A stretch of 64,000 nucleotides of DNA from Tetrapisispora phaffii CBS 4417 (taxonomy: Eukaryota; Ascomycota; Saccharomycetes; Saccharomycetales; Saccharomycetaceae): contig NC_016520.1 of assembly GCF_000236905.1 (NCBI RefSeq), forward strand, positions 1,116,001 through 1,180,000, given 5' to 3'. Position 1 is the first letter of the stretch, and every line of letters begins with the position of its first letter. Of the stretch, positions 41,284 through 51,912 are shown one piece after another. The translations under genes and the position numbers were made by a program. The notes beneath the pieces were generated by a model that did no database searches, had not been told where the DNA came from, and worked only from the letters and a program-made list of their open reading frames with translations.

Positions 41284-43530
41284 TTAGAATAACTTTTTGA
41301 ATAATGATTTTAGACCTTTTTTAGAAGAGACACTTTTCTTCTTCTTTAACTTCTTGGATTTATTTGAAAGTGGTGGAGATGAGCTAGAAATGGGCGTAAG
41401 TTTCTTTGAAGATTGTGAATGTGTTGACTTTTGGTCATGCTTTGAATAATTTGTAGATGTTTTCTCAGATTTGGTTTTCCTGATAGATAAACCAGCATTC
41501 CTCGTCGACTCGCTGATATCAGAAACATCATCCACCATCGATCTAATTTTATAGACTTCATCCGTAAATTGAATCCTCGAGCTACGGCCAGAACTTCGAG
41601 ATGGTGTCAATTTTATATTAAATGGGTCTGTAGGTTCTTGATGTGTTGGTGTTGGCCTTACGTATCCAATCTTTTCAAAAAGGTCTATCTTCTGCTGTTG
41701 TTCTGGCCCAATAGGACGGAACTCATTAATAGTATCTACGTCTTCAGTGCTTGAAGCATCATGATATTTGGTATTAACAGAAATTGTGTCATGGTCATAG
41801 TTACTGGTATTCTTTGGTAAAAACGGATTTTTAACACTGTTCATAAATATATCGTCTATAAACTCTAGCTGTTTACTCACTTCTTGCTTTTGTATATTTT
41901 TTTCTGGACTTTCAGTGGCATCGTCAAATTTGTGTATTTTACTTGTGAGTGATGGGTCCATAAACTCATACGGGACAATGCAAGTGGGTGTGAATAGATC
42001 TTTCATCATAAAATATGGTAGTTTAATATTGCCATTTCTAAATTTAATCTGTAACTTAATGGAAACTGTACTTACAAGTTGCCAATCTGGATTATATACT
42101 TTGATACTTTGAGTTATTGCTGCTTTTCTAGATTTCTCTTTTACAATTTCAACAGTTATTTTAATTGGTTTGTTGTTTAATTTAGATGAATAGTAATCAC
42201 AAATGTCTTCCGCTTTAGTAATAGCTTGGTCATGGATAGCCTTCAATCTAGCGCTGCAATGCACGTAATCCGACCTTTTAAGTTTCGTTGATTTTGAATT
42301 AAATGATGTCGTTTCGTTGCTAAAATTAGTACCGAGTGTTGTTTCATTAATTTTACTAGGATATGGTACTACTTCTTCTTCATATTCCGGAATGCATGCT
42401 AAAATCACAAGATGATCACCCTCTCTAATTTGATTTTGAATAAACCAGTCAACAGCTGACCAGGTATATTTTCTACCAGAGATGTAGCACAACACAGTCC
42501 TTAACGCTGTTTTATTTTTCCGTATATTTTTAAACTTTTCCTCACCTATTTTGTGTATGAACTTAGAAATGAATTCATCATATAGCTTATTCTTTTTAGA
42601 TATAGTTACAGCTTTGTAACTGACTACTGGTTTTGAAGGGTATACGACTGCTAATGGATCTATTTTAGAATTGTTTGAAGAACCTTTTGAGGGTAGAACT
42701 CCGATAAACAGTGAATCCTGTTGTTTGAAATCGAAATCAGCTATAGTGGACCTAGGGTTAGATCTCGCTAATGATCTATATGAAGTTTCCAAAGCAGCAA
42801 TCTCTTCATCTGTCATATCTGCAAAAGATTTTTTTCTGCTTGATTCTTTTTTTGCCTTATCATTCTTGTTTGGTAATAGTTTTAAAACTTTACCAGAAGT
42901 ATCCAATCTATCTTCCAACTCATTTAAATTTGAAAATGCTGATTGAGTAAAACCCTTTGATCCTGAGTTGACTTGAGTATTTTCAACTGTGAGTTTTTTC
43001 ATATGGTTCTCCATTTCAGTGTCTAGATGAGCTATATCAGCCGGTTCTGTCTGTACTTCTGGTTCATCAATATTCCTGTGCCTATATTTTATTGATGAAA
43101 TATTTGGAGGAGGTGGGAGTCGTGGAGATAGCCTAGTTTCATTAGTTAGTGAATAATGTGATGTAGTTCTTTCGATATTGTGCAGTTCTACACCCCTTGT
43201 GGCTGAAGTGAATGATGGTGAACCAGCACGTGTGCATATAGGTGTAAACATTTGATGGAAACTTTGATCGGTACTGGAATTTTGTCTGGAGGAAAAATCA
43301 TCTAAGAGAGGCCTTCTCTTAAACACATCTTTTCTTTCATCGGATCCATCATTTGCTGTTATGCTGTTGTTATGATATAATAAGTTAAATTGTGGAGGAA
43401 TATATAAAAATTCATTGTTATACTCATTTAAAATATGATTCTTCTTAAGGATAGTAACTTGATCGTCGACATAACTAGGAGATAAATTATCGAAAGAGAC
43501 ACTATTCACAAAATTGTTGTTCCGTGCCAT
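41284..43530 (-). CDS. YGR237C: YGR237C-like protein with universal-stress-type domain
   Basis: A 748-residue protein, homologue of uncharacterised YGR237C (about 785 residues). The first 300 residues are Ser/Asn-rich with PPPPN-type segments. A central region (about 310-530) resembles a universal-stress alpha/beta fold: KTALRTVLCYISGRKYTWSAVDW, DHLVILACIPEYEEE and the helix AITKAEDICDYYSSK. A variable tail follows. The very basic C-terminus (SKKLKKKKSVSSKKGLKSLFKKLF, shown here as two parts SKKLKKKKSVSSKK and GLKSLFKKLF) may bind membranes or acidic partners. Function is unknown. The position between SPG1 and the KEL gene matches YGR237C. Confidence 0.88.
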   Translation of the reverse strand: MARNNNFVNSVSFDNLSPSYVDDQVTILKKNHILNEYNNEFLYIPPQFNLLYHNNSITANDGSDERKDVFKRRPLLDDFSSRQNSSTDQSFHQMFTPICTRAGSPSFTSATRGVELHNIERTTSHYSLTNETRLSPRLPPPPNISSIKYRHRNIDEPEVQTEPADIAHLDTEMENHMKKLTVENTQVNSGSKGFTQSAFSNLNELEDRLDTSGKVLKLLPNKNDKAKKESSRKKSFADMTDEEIAALETSYRSLARSNPRSTIADFDFKQQDSLFIGVLPSKGSSNNSKIDPLAVVYPSKPVVSYKAVTISKKNKLYDEFISKFIHKIGEEKFKNIRKNKTALRTVLCYISGRKYTWSAVDWFIQNQIREGDHLVILACIPEYEEEVVPYPSKINETTLGTNFSNETTSFNSKSTKLKRSDYVHCSARLKAIHDQAITKAEDICDYYSSKLNNKPIKITVEIVKEKSRKAAITQSIKVYNPDWQLVSTVSIKLQIKFRNGNIKLPYFMMKDLFTPTCIVPYEFMDPSLTSKIHKFDDATESPEKNIQKQEVSKQLEFIDDIFMNSVKNPFLPKNTSNYDHDTISVNTKYHDASSTEDVDTINEFRPIGPEQQQKIDLFEKIGYVRPTPTHQEPTDPFNIKLTPSRSSGRSSRIQFTDEVYKIRSMVDDVSDISESTRNAGLSIRKTKSEKTSTNYSKHDQKSTHSQSSKKLTPISSSSPPLSNKSKKLKKKKSVSSKKGLKSLFKKLF

Positions 43531-44845
43531 TATAACTTCTTGTATTTTTGGAAGTTGTCAGTTAGAAGATCCTATCGATGGTGTTATACTGAAGTGATTT
43601 GATGATAAAAGCTCTCCTTCTGTATGATATACATATAAATATATTGGAGAGGTTATTTTGAAAACGTTTCAAGGTAAATTTTTTACTTGTTTTTCTTCAA
43701 TGATCTCGTGCTAACAGAATACAACTTGTAATAATAAACCAAATATATGAACTAATATTAATACCGTTACTGTGTCGAATTATTTTCTTATAACCTTCAA
43801 AAAAATATGAGAAATGTAACCATATAAATAGCAAACAAAAACTTGCAAATAACTGAAATTTTTACTGAATCTGTTTCAAAGGGTTACTAATTTCTTTCTT
43901 ATATGCATATCTAAATATTTTATAACAGATTGCGACATCAGGGGCAGTTTATCACGTTCAAAAAAAGTACATGTTACTATTATATTTGGAAAAATAAACG
44001 AACACATTCATTTTTTGAATATTTTATTTCGTTAGATTCAGTGACCTTTGCCTGAGCTCAGCAAAGCGCTATGAATCGGTAGTAATGGCAGTTTGTTTCA
44101 GAATGCGAATATCCGCGCTTATACTAGGTGACAGGGATTTGAAATAAGGAACCGTATAGCAAATTATTCAATTCTGTTGAAAAACCATCTATTCTATAAA
44201 TACACGTCCCACTTATATATGCTAAAGATTATGGGGCATGCCCTCCAGAGATAAATAAACTGTCTGTTTATATTATAAAGATATCATTACTTTCATAATG
44301 TATACATAATTTCAGCGTATAGGTTATATTGATGGACGTCATATTATTTATTTCAACATACGTGAACATTGCCTAACTTGATATTCAATAACTATATTCT
44401 GTCAACTAAGCTTAATAAGACAATGTTTTTAATCATTAATATCAAATGCCATTTGTAAAAAATAAATAGATATCTAAATGAGATTTTTCTTTCTTGATCG
44501 TATTGATTTAAATCTACATATACATTAAGTATGTTATCTGCTTAATTAATCGTTGTGAGAACAATGCTTAACAATCAAATAATCATATAAAGAAACAATT
44601 CATGGAACTCTTTAATTATATCTGCCATTATTCTTTTTAATTTTGCCCTCCTTATATATAAACACTGATTTTCTTACTCCAATTTTCAGAGTTAACCTTG
44701 GCGGCTAAAATAACAGAATATAATTTTGATAAGATTTATATTTAAAGAACCATAAACTATTGATTACTAACAAATAAGAATTGTCTTCTTTGTATATGTA
44801 AAAACCGCAATTTAATCTGAGGACATCCTAACATTCTGGTTTATC
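43531..44845. other. Divergent YGR237C-REC104 spacer, 1.3 kb
   Basis: No gene is readable; LIN1 might be expected next to REC104 from S. cerevisiae order but is absent. Notable sequences are the 10-bp palindrome GGGCATGCCC (44234-44243), TGCCCTCCTTATATAT at 44644-44659 (shared with the tRNA spacer at 6087-6102, opposite strand) and the Ume6 site at 44698. Confidence 0.5.
44698..44708 (+). promoter_or_regulatory. URS1 (Ume6) site before REC104
   Basis: TTGGCGGCTAA matches the Ume6 consensus WNGGCGGCWW in full and lies 138 bp before the REC104 start codon. In S. cerevisiae URS1 represses early meiotic genes, REC104 among them, in vegetative cells and activates them with Ime1 in meiosis. Confidence 0.75.
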
Positions 44846-45457
44846 ATGGAAGGAGAGAGCAAGGATTCAGGAAAGCATATAACGTTGATATCAGAATTTT
44901 GTAACAAATATAATATAGATGAATCTGTGAAGAATATATATGGCATTCGAAATAAAGATATTGCTAGTATGGATTATAATGCATTTTTAAAGAGAAAATA
45001 TGAAATTTTGCTTCGAAAGAAAGGAAATTTGAATAATAGGATAGCTAAACGAAATGCATCAGCTATTTCTTCTCCATTCCACCCTGTGGTTACAAAACAA
45101 TCTAAAAATACAAATAATATAATATCTGAAACACAAGAAATACTTATATCGGATGATACTTTCTTTGACCAGACATTAATTGAAACTCAGATTAATAACA
45201 TTAATCAATCATATACATTCTCTTACCATCAGGATGGAAATTTACATAAGGATTTTAACAAAGACGACAGTTATAAGTTTTGTAACCTTATCTCATCTGA
45301 AAATAATATTAGAGACAATGAATGTAAAATACACACTCAAAGAGAACAATACATTCTTTCTTCGAACTATGAGCAGTTTAATGAGGAAAATACTTTGATT
45401 GAAATGTCTTTGATATGTAGTAGTCCCGTAATCATTCAATCGATACCCGATATTTGA
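44846..45457 (+). CDS. REC104: Probable meiotic recombination protein Rec104
   Basis: A 203-residue protein (182 in S. cerevisiae Rec104). Rec104 with Rec102 forms the type VIB-like transducer of the Spo11 core complex that makes meiotic double-strand breaks. Sequence similarity is weak, as usual for this fast-evolving protein. The pattern ISEFCNKYNIDESVKNIYGI near the start and an acidic Phe/Asp-rich middle are the visible parallels. Support comes mainly from context: same strand and same neighbour as YHR157W beside KEL1, plus a full URS1 site 138 bp upstream. A rapidly evolving gene of another kind cannot be excluded. Confidence 0.72.
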   Translation: MEGESKDSGKHITLISEFCNKYNIDESVKNIYGIRNKDIASMDYNAFLKRKYEILLRKKGNLNNRIAKRNASAISSPFHPVVTKQSKNTNNIISETQEILISDDTFFDQTLIETQINNINQSYTFSYHQDGNLHKDFNKDDSYKFCNLISSENNIRDNECKIHTQREQYILSSNYEQFNEENTLIEMSLICSSPVIIQSIPDI

Positions 45458-45609
45458 GGATATTATAATCATTTTATACATATATCTTAAATAACTTCAA
45501 TATACATTAATCAATATTGTTTAATAATGACCAAATGTCCGATGTATTGATTTATAAATGAACTATGTCTATCAATGTATGCATATATAGGAAATAATAG
45601 ATTTTACTA

Positions 45610-48600
45610 TCATAATATGTTATCATATTGTGAATCCATGGATGCTGTAACTTTTTCATCTGAATGTTCTGGAATAGCGTATTCTGGGTCTTCTTTATTT
45701 TTTTCAGCTACCTCTGTATTGTCTATCTTATTCTTTAAATCACTATTAACAGTGGTGTTTACCAATTCCTTTTGCACAGATGCAAGTTCTTTCAATGTAG
45801 TTCCCACTGAATTTAAGGTATTTTTGTACTCTTGTTCAGCCTTTGTTAGTTCGGAATGTCTCTGGATAAATTCCTGACTCAAAGAAGTGTGTTTCATCTC
45901 AAATGATTTATATTCGGTACTCAATCTTTCCTTCGTATGCAACAGTTCATCGCTATTTATAATTAAATTGTCTAACTTTGTTGATAGATTGTCTATGATT
46001 TGTTGATGATAACGACTGGATGCTAGTAATTTTCCATTACCTTCTGCACGTGGTGATTCACTAATGCTCGGTAATTTTGAATTTTTCCAGTGGTCAATCA
46101 TCTGATCCAATTTAGAGGAATAGTTATGAACATGCTTATTAAAAGTAATTCCATCAATAGCATCCAGTTTAGATTTAAGAGATTCATTCTCATGCATTAG
46201 AAAGTTATATTTAGTTTCTAAATCATCATATCTTTGTTGGAGTAACTGAGAATCATATAATGTAGATAGTTTCTTGCTTTGTGTTTTTATTATTTTATTT
46301 AAATGTTCAACATCAAGAAATGAAGCATCTAATAATGTTTCTAATTCCTTATTTTTAGTATTAATTTGAATAATGTCAGCTTCTAATTCTTGTGTGTGTG
46401 ATTTCAAGTTAGCTAAATCATCAGTAGAAATGTTCACAGAATTAGCTTTTAAATTTTTGTTTTCTAGTTCAAGGACATGGATATGATCACTTGCCTCCTT
46501 TGCTGATTTCTGGGTTTCTCTTTTTATTTCTTCAAGCTGTAGACGAAGCTGTTCAATAACAGATTTCTCAATATATACTTTTGAGGAATGCTTTTCTGCA
46601 ACGTTATCTGATTTTGTTGTATCTATTACTTCGTCATTTACAACTGTTCTACTAGCCAATGGAGAAGCATTCGTGTCATCAGGAATAGCAACTTTTGATA
46701 TTTCATTGATATTTTTTTCCTCCAATGTGTTATTCTGCAGTGAAACTTTGGTAGGAGATGACACAACAGTTGCAATTGCAAGTCCTTCATCCATTAAACC
46801 TGAAGTTGATGCGGAAGTAGTAAAATTATCAGCATTTTCAACTGGTTCCACTACTGATTCAATTTGTAAATAATTATTTGTATCTTGTTCTCCAACTTGA
46901 GTCGGAGTAACCACAGGTAATAGCTCATTGGGTTTAATAGCTGCCATTTTTGTATTTTTTTCAATGTTATTCAATGATGTAACATTATCTTGTGAGAATG
47001 TATTAGAAGATTCACTAGTTGGAGTCTTGCTGACTTTATCGTTAGCATACGGTGTTAAAATTGCATTTTGATCATCTACCGCAGCTAAAATCATATCATT
47101 TTGTGTAGTAGGAGGTTTTGTCTTATTCAGTTGTGGTGTAGATGGTGTAATATATGTTGTTGAGAGATCAATTTGTTCTGTGGGTTTATCATTAATTCCT
47201 GCACATAATTCAGGTAAGCGAGTAAGATCTAAGGTATATAGAATAGTACCAGCACCTTGGTTAGTGTCTGAAGTATGTAGATCCGCTTCAGATGGACGAG
47301 CAAAATCATACTTATCACCTCCCATTATCAAAATTTTGTTATTATTTAACAAAGAGATAGAGTGACCAGACCTGCCTTGCATTATGCCCGATTTAAAAAT
47401 TGGAAATTTGAACCATTTTAGTTTATCAAAATTAAAAAAGTGAACAGAGTTTAAATACATATCATTTTCATCCTTACCACCTATAACACACATTAAATTA
47501 TCATATATCAATGCTGAATGTTCTTGTACTGGACATGGTATGTCCCCAGTCACATCAATTTTAGTCCAAGTATTAATAGAATCAGCTGGATCGAATGCAT
47601 AAATATCATTTATCAAGCCATCTTTAGTGTCACCACCAAACACCCACAGTTTATTATCGTATGTTACCATCGTATGATTTGTCATTGGTGGAGGTATTAA
47701 TCCCTTTGGCTTTATAAATTCCCAATGAGAATCTGCACGTCTAAACGATGATAAGTCAAAGACAGCTATATCATTGAAATAAGTATCATCAAATTGACCA
47801 CCAAATAGATATAATTTTGTTTTTGAAGATGATGTTGCGATAATAGAGATTTTATGGCCATATCTACCTAAAGGACGAGGTCCGACTGGACTAGGGATTG
47901 TCCATTTATGAGAATTGATATTAAACAAGTATATATCATCGTCCATCAAACCATCCTTATTAACCTTGTGTGTATCACCACCGAACACTACAAATGCATT
48001 TCCACATAACGTAGAAGCATGCCCAACTCTTGGTGGAGGGGACAGATCTAATATTTCTAGAGCCTTTGAAATGAATTGAGTCCCATTATTAGTTGATGTG
48101 ATAGACCATGTATCTCCATACACTGATTGATCATGAAGACCACCAATAACAAAAATTTCATTATCTACAGACTCGTACGAAGAAGCAACATGCCTATATC
48201 TTGGGAATGGTGAGTTTGTCAATTTTATTCTATTCCATGGGGTGTATTCTTTTTGATTATGATGCAAAGTTGTAACTGCACCAGAAACATTACGCTGTTG
48301 AACTGGCTGTGGTGTAGGAAATATTCTCGTTTGCTGTGGCAGTGGTATCTTAGCGCTAGCAATGCCTCTGTGATCATCAGTATTAAATGAATTCTTTGAA
48401 AGTTGTTGTGATTTAGGTTGGAAAACTGGTTTATATTGTTTATTAGGAATTTCTGGGTTAAAACTATTATTACTAAAAGAATTATTAACAAATGATGAAC
48501 TGGTTGCGCTAGCGTTTGCAAACTTCCCATTGCTCGACATCGAGGTATTTGGTGTAGTATTTAAATCATAGCTTTTATTACTGTTAGTGTTATCAGTAGA

Positions 48601-48660
48601 TGAGTTGGAAGATTTTTTATCCAAGTGTAGTTTCTTGGCAAATTTGTTGAAAGGTGCCAT
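45610..48660 (-). CDS. KEL1/KEL2: Kelch-repeat polarity protein Kel1/Kel2
   Basis: A 1016-residue protein, intermediate between S. cerevisiae Kel1 (about 1,164) and Kel2 (about 882). These proteins act at growth sites and the bud neck with formin Bni1/Bud14 and regulate mitotic exit through Lte1. A Ser/Asn-rich N-terminus precedes a six-blade Kelch propeller at about residues 145-460. Its repeats include YESVDNEIFVIGGLHD, GHASTLCGNAFVVFGGDT, TSSSKTKLYLFGGQFDD, YDNKLWVFGGDTKDG, YDNLMCVIGGKDEND and LLNNNKILIMGGDKYD. A disordered middle and a long C-terminal coiled coil (about 690-980) follow. Both duplicates survive in S. cerevisiae, next to TDA11 and PEX18 or to PEX21. The right neighbour here is TDA11, as for KEL1. 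Confidence 0.93.
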   Translation of the reverse strand: MAPFNKFAKKLHLDKKSSNSSTDNTNSNKSYDLNTTPNTSMSSNGKFANASATSSSFVNNSFSNNSFNPEIPNKQYKPVFQPKSQQLSKNSFNTDDHRGIASAKIPLPQQTRIFPTPQPVQQRNVSGAVTTLHHNQKEYTPWNRIKLTNSPFPRYRHVASSYESVDNEIFVIGGLHDQSVYGDTWSITSTNNGTQFISKALEILDLSPPPRVGHASTLCGNAFVVFGGDTHKVNKDGLMDDDIYLFNINSHKWTIPSPVGPRPLGRYGHKISIIATSSSKTKLYLFGGQFDDTYFNDIAVFDLSSFRRADSHWEFIKPKGLIPPPMTNHTMVTYDNKLWVFGGDTKDGLINDIYAFDPADSINTWTKIDVTGDIPCPVQEHSALIYDNLMCVIGGKDENDMYLNSVHFFNFDKLKWFKFPIFKSGIMQGRSGHSISLLNNNKILIMGGDKYDFARPSEADLHTSDTNQGAGTILYTLDLTRLPELCAGINDKPTEQIDLSTTYITPSTPQLNKTKPPTTQNDMILAAVDDQNAILTPYANDKVSKTPTSESSNTFSQDNVTSLNNIEKNTKMAAIKPNELLPVVTPTQVGEQDTNNYLQIESVVEPVENADNFTTSASTSGLMDEGLAIATVVSSPTKVSLQNNTLEEKNINEISKVAIPDDTNASPLASRTVVNDEVIDTTKSDNVAEKHSSKVYIEKSVIEQLRLQLEEIKRETQKSAKEASDHIHVLELENKNLKANSVNISTDDLANLKSHTQELEADIIQINTKNKELETLLDASFLDVEHLNKIIKTQSKKLSTLYDSQLLQQRYDDLETKYNFLMHENESLKSKLDAIDGITFNKHVHNYSSKLDQMIDHWKNSKLPSISESPRAEGNGKLLASSRYHQQIIDNLSTKLDNLIINSDELLHTKERLSTEYKSFEMKHTSLSQEFIQRHSELTKAEQEYKNTLNSVGTTLKELASVQKELVNTTVNSDLKNKIDNTEVAEKNKEDPEYAIPEHSDEKVTASMDSQYDNIL

Positions 48661-49193
48661 GTTTAGTTTATCGCTTAATTGTCCTTCACCACTTTCTAAA
48701 AATAGGCAGATATTATATTAGTGAACTGAAATAATTAACAGATACTTTGAATACCCAGGTCTATGAAATAATTATATTTCTCTTATGTGTCACGCAATAA
48801 TTGAATAGTTTCGATGTTGCAAATATACACTAAATGAACTTAATTTAATATTGATCCTCTAACTTTGGTTGCCATGTTTATTTTATAATGTTATTTATCT
48901 TACTTTTCAAATTTTTGAAAATGTTTTCCAGATATCAAATTTGAAAAACTGTCAGGGACCCCATCAAATTTAGTAAAAGAAGATGGTTAAAATAGTAAAA
49001 TTAATAGGCTAAAATAGTAATATACGTTTGTTATTTGATATCTTTGAAGTAAAATATTAATTATATATTATACGTTTTATTTTATTAATCAGTTTTAGAT
49101 AAATATCCAATTCATAGAAATACTTTTAACTAATTTTTTCTAGGGACAAAAGGCACAAAAAATCGTCATACTTCGAACTATATAAATGCAAAC
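48661..49193. other. Divergent KEL-TDA11 spacer
   Basis: About 530 bp of very A+T-rich promoter DNA. No clear regulatory motif or gene is recognised. Confidence 0.45.
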
Positions 49194-50888
49194 ATGACTG
49201 CCCTTATTGATGATACAAGTGAATCAAGGGTTAATGGCAAGACTAGACGTATTCGTGATTCGTTGAGTATCACAAATTTTGATGAATTTATAGAGAATGG
49301 AGATTCAATGCTGAAAGTTGATACTACCACAAGACAAGGGACTATTAGAGAAAATAGAACTACGCCATCTCCGAAAAAAGCTATAAATGAAAATACTGTC
49401 ATTGCACCTGTTAGGTCTATATCATCTAACAGAAATCAGTTATCACCAAAATCATTGACACCAACGAGATTGAACAGTTTTGAACATCCTTTAAGGGAGA
49501 ATGAAGATAGTAATGATAATAATGCTCCCCTAATTAGAAAAAAAATATCAAGATCTAACACTAAAAGTAACAGAAGATCTTTAATACAACCCATTGCTGT
49601 TCCAAGCTCTCCTAATAATGAATCTATAAATGGAGCCATATTGGGTGCTTCTCAATTGAGCCCAAATCAAGCTAACGACAGATTATTTCAAACGCATAAA
49701 AGGATATTAAGTAACACATCGTATCATTCCAGACAAAATTCTTCAAACTCAGTTTTAACAGATACTAGCATACATAACAACAACCCTATAAACTCATCAA
49801 GGATAGGGGAAGATCCAACAAATGATATAAATACCTTATTAAAAAAACTAGCAAGCAAAGAACAAGAATTATTAGAAATGAAACAACGAATTGAAGATAC
49901 AAAAAAACAATTAATTTCTGAGGAACAAATGTATAATGATAATATTTTAGAACTTAAAGAGCTGAAAGTTTTGGTTTCAAAGCACCTTAATACCAACAAT
50001 GCAACAGTGATTACAAGTCCAGTTAAGATTGAAAATAATATTGGCGATTCGACTATCAATAGTAACACACAACTTTATATACCTAAAGTGAGACATTCTA
50101 GTGGGACTAAAATTGGTTTAAGTAATCTGGATTCTGAACACAATGGAAGTCACATGAACCAATCTACTGGTTTGGTGAATGAAGGTATTGACAATGTCAA
50201 TACTATCACTGATTTGCCGAAAAATCAACCAAGCAAGAGAGTGTCGTCGTGGAAAAATCCATTAAGTTTATTCAATCAACTGGATCAAAGATTGCAACAA
50301 GAAGTAGAAAAGAAATTATATGCCGATACAAACACAGATCCTCATCCTGTGGAAGGTATGGACAGCCAGTCATTACTTGGTTCTGAAACTTCACAGATAA
50401 AGAAGTCACCTTCAAAGCTCTTTCCTCCCTTGACTGACTCTACTGACGAATTGGCCTCAGAAAAACAACAAGCTCAATACTCAAAGTATATATCTGCAGA
50501 TGATTATGTTTCTATAAATGCTGCGTCAGAACAACAACAACAATCGGGTAGTTCATTATGGAATTTTGTGAGTGGTATGAAGACTGGTTTGTTAGGCATT
50601 ACAGAAAAACCAGAGAGCGGTATTTACCAAAGAAATATGGATGCAAAGAGGAATGCTAAATCCGTATATGATTCGAACAATAAAGATCAATATTCAAACT
50701 CCTCTTCTGATCTTAACGTCAATGATATTAAACAATTTAAAACTCCTAATAAAGTTAAGAGTGTTATGAATGATATAGAAGATGTGGAACAGTTGGGAAA
50801 CAACAATGACGAAAGCAGTGATAATTCAATCACAACACGCCGTAATAAATTTAAAACTAATGTGTTTGTTGAACTTAAGGACTTCTAA
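49194..50888 (+). CDS. TDA11: Tda11-like coiled-coil protein
   Basis: A 564-residue protein (about 504 in S. cerevisiae Tda11, YHR159W), of unknown function; cell-cycle phosphorylation and a topoisomerase-damage phenotype gave the S. cerevisiae name. The N-terminal half is Ser/Asn/Arg-rich with many S/T-P sites (for example TTPSPKK, NQLSPKSLTPTR). A coiled coil spans about residues 215-265 (NTLLKKLASKEQELLEMKQR onward). Near the C-terminus SSLWNFVSGMKTGLLGI and the ending TNVFVELKDF look like conserved short motifs. Position between the KEL gene and PEX18/21 supports orthology. Confidence 0.85.
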   Translation: MTALIDDTSESRVNGKTRRIRDSLSITNFDEFIENGDSMLKVDTTTRQGTIRENRTTPSPKKAINENTVIAPVRSISSNRNQLSPKSLTPTRLNSFEHPLRENEDSNDNNAPLIRKKISRSNTKSNRRSLIQPIAVPSSPNNESINGAILGASQLSPNQANDRLFQTHKRILSNTSYHSRQNSSNSVLTDTSIHNNNPINSSRIGEDPTNDINTLLKKLASKEQELLEMKQRIEDTKKQLISEEQMYNDNILELKELKVLVSKHLNTNNATVITSPVKIENNIGDSTINSNTQLYIPKVRHSSGTKIGLSNLDSEHNGSHMNQSTGLVNEGIDNVNTITDLPKNQPSKRVSSWKNPLSLFNQLDQRLQQEVEKKLYADTNTDPHPVEGMDSQSLLGSETSQIKKSPSKLFPPLTDSTDELASEKQQAQYSKYISADDYVSINAASEQQQQSGSSLWNFVSGMKTGLLGITEKPESGIYQRNMDAKRNAKSVYDSNNKDQYSNSSSDLNVNDIKQFKTPNKVKSVMNDIEDVEQLGNNNDESSDNSITTRRNKFKTNVFVELKDF

Positions 50889-51057
50889 TACTAATCACAA
50901 TTTAAGAAAATCTATTTACACATATTATCTTTCATAAATTCTTAGTGATTACTATTATATAACAATATAGTAGATATTTACATGCATTTTACATATTAAT
51001 GATAATGATTTAATAATTTAAAATATAACTTTTTATTTCTCAATCCATAAGTTATTG

Positions 51058-51912
51058 TTACTTGTTTTGGTGATCGTTTACTTTATCAGCAACCATGCTA
51101 TACTTGTTTCCTACAGTTTCCCCTGTTTCCTTAGATATAAATTCGTATTTGTTTGCATTTAATGCCATTTTACCATTATTCACATTATTCATCATGTTGA
51201 AGAATTTTGAATTGGCGATTTTAGAACTTAACATTTCATTAGTCATTATAGTACTGTTTTCATTAATTGAATTTGAAACTGTATTAATTAACTCAGAGGC
51301 TGTATTTCTAAATGTTATTTCTTCTTCCAAAATACTCTTTTCAACTTGATCTTCTTCCTCAGTTAAGTGTAGTTCATTTTCTAACTTGTCAAATTGTTCA
51401 TTGAATTGTGATTCTAAAGCAGATATCTCGACCATTTCATTTCTGTTGTAACTTTGATTAAACGTTTGTCCATTGAATAACTCTGCTTGTCCGTGTAAAT
51501 TTTGTCTTTCATTGAATCCATGAAGAGGTGATGCATTGTATGAATATTGAGAATCCTTTTGATAATTTTCGTACTTGTCATACAGTTTTTTATAGGTGTC
51601 ACTAAACTCCATGTGATCTTGTACCTGAACCTTCGAAAACTCTTCAACAAAAGAATTAGTATTAATCTCATTATGTAGTCGATAACCTCTACTCCCAGCT
51701 TCGGGGAGATTATCATTTATGTTATTTCCAATTAAATACTCTTGATCGTTTTTATTTATAAAATTCCTTTCGATATTATCATGTACGGCTCTTGAAGCAG
51801 ATATCGATTGAGAACCGTTTTTATTCTGGATATTAAACCACTGAGAGTTCTCACCATCATTTTTCGTTACAAGTTGTTGCAAAGGATTAACTTGACAAAA
51901 AGAAGCCATCAT
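51058..51912 (-). CDS. PEX18/PEX21: Peroxisomal PTS2 import co-receptor Pex18/Pex21
   Basis: A 284-residue protein (Pex18 283, Pex21 288 residues). With Pex7 it imports PTS2 proteins such as thiolase and shuttles between cytosol and peroxisome. The N-terminus MMASFCQVNPLQQL carries the conserved Cys6, the residue monoubiquitinated for recycling in Pex18. Two Met codons begin the frame, so Cys could be residue 5. C-terminal family features are the acidic LEEEITFRNTASELINTVSN and SSKIANSKFFNMMNNVNNGK, the Pex7-binding region. Neighbours TDA11 and PFK1 belong to the PEX18 and PEX21 loci respectively, so this is a merged locus. Confidence 0.92.
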   Translation of the reverse strand: MMASFCQVNPLQQLVTKNDGENSQWFNIQNKNGSQSISASRAVHDNIERNFINKNDQEYLIGNNINDNLPEAGSRGYRLHNEINTNSFVEEFSKVQVQDHMEFSDTYKKLYDKYENYQKDSQYSYNASPLHGFNERQNLHGQAELFNGQTFNQSYNRNEMVEISALESQFNEQFDKLENELHLTEEEDQVEKSILEEEITFRNTASELINTVSNSINENSTIMTNEMLSSKIANSKFFNMMNNVNNGKMALNANKYEFISKETGETVGNKYSMVADKVNDHQNK

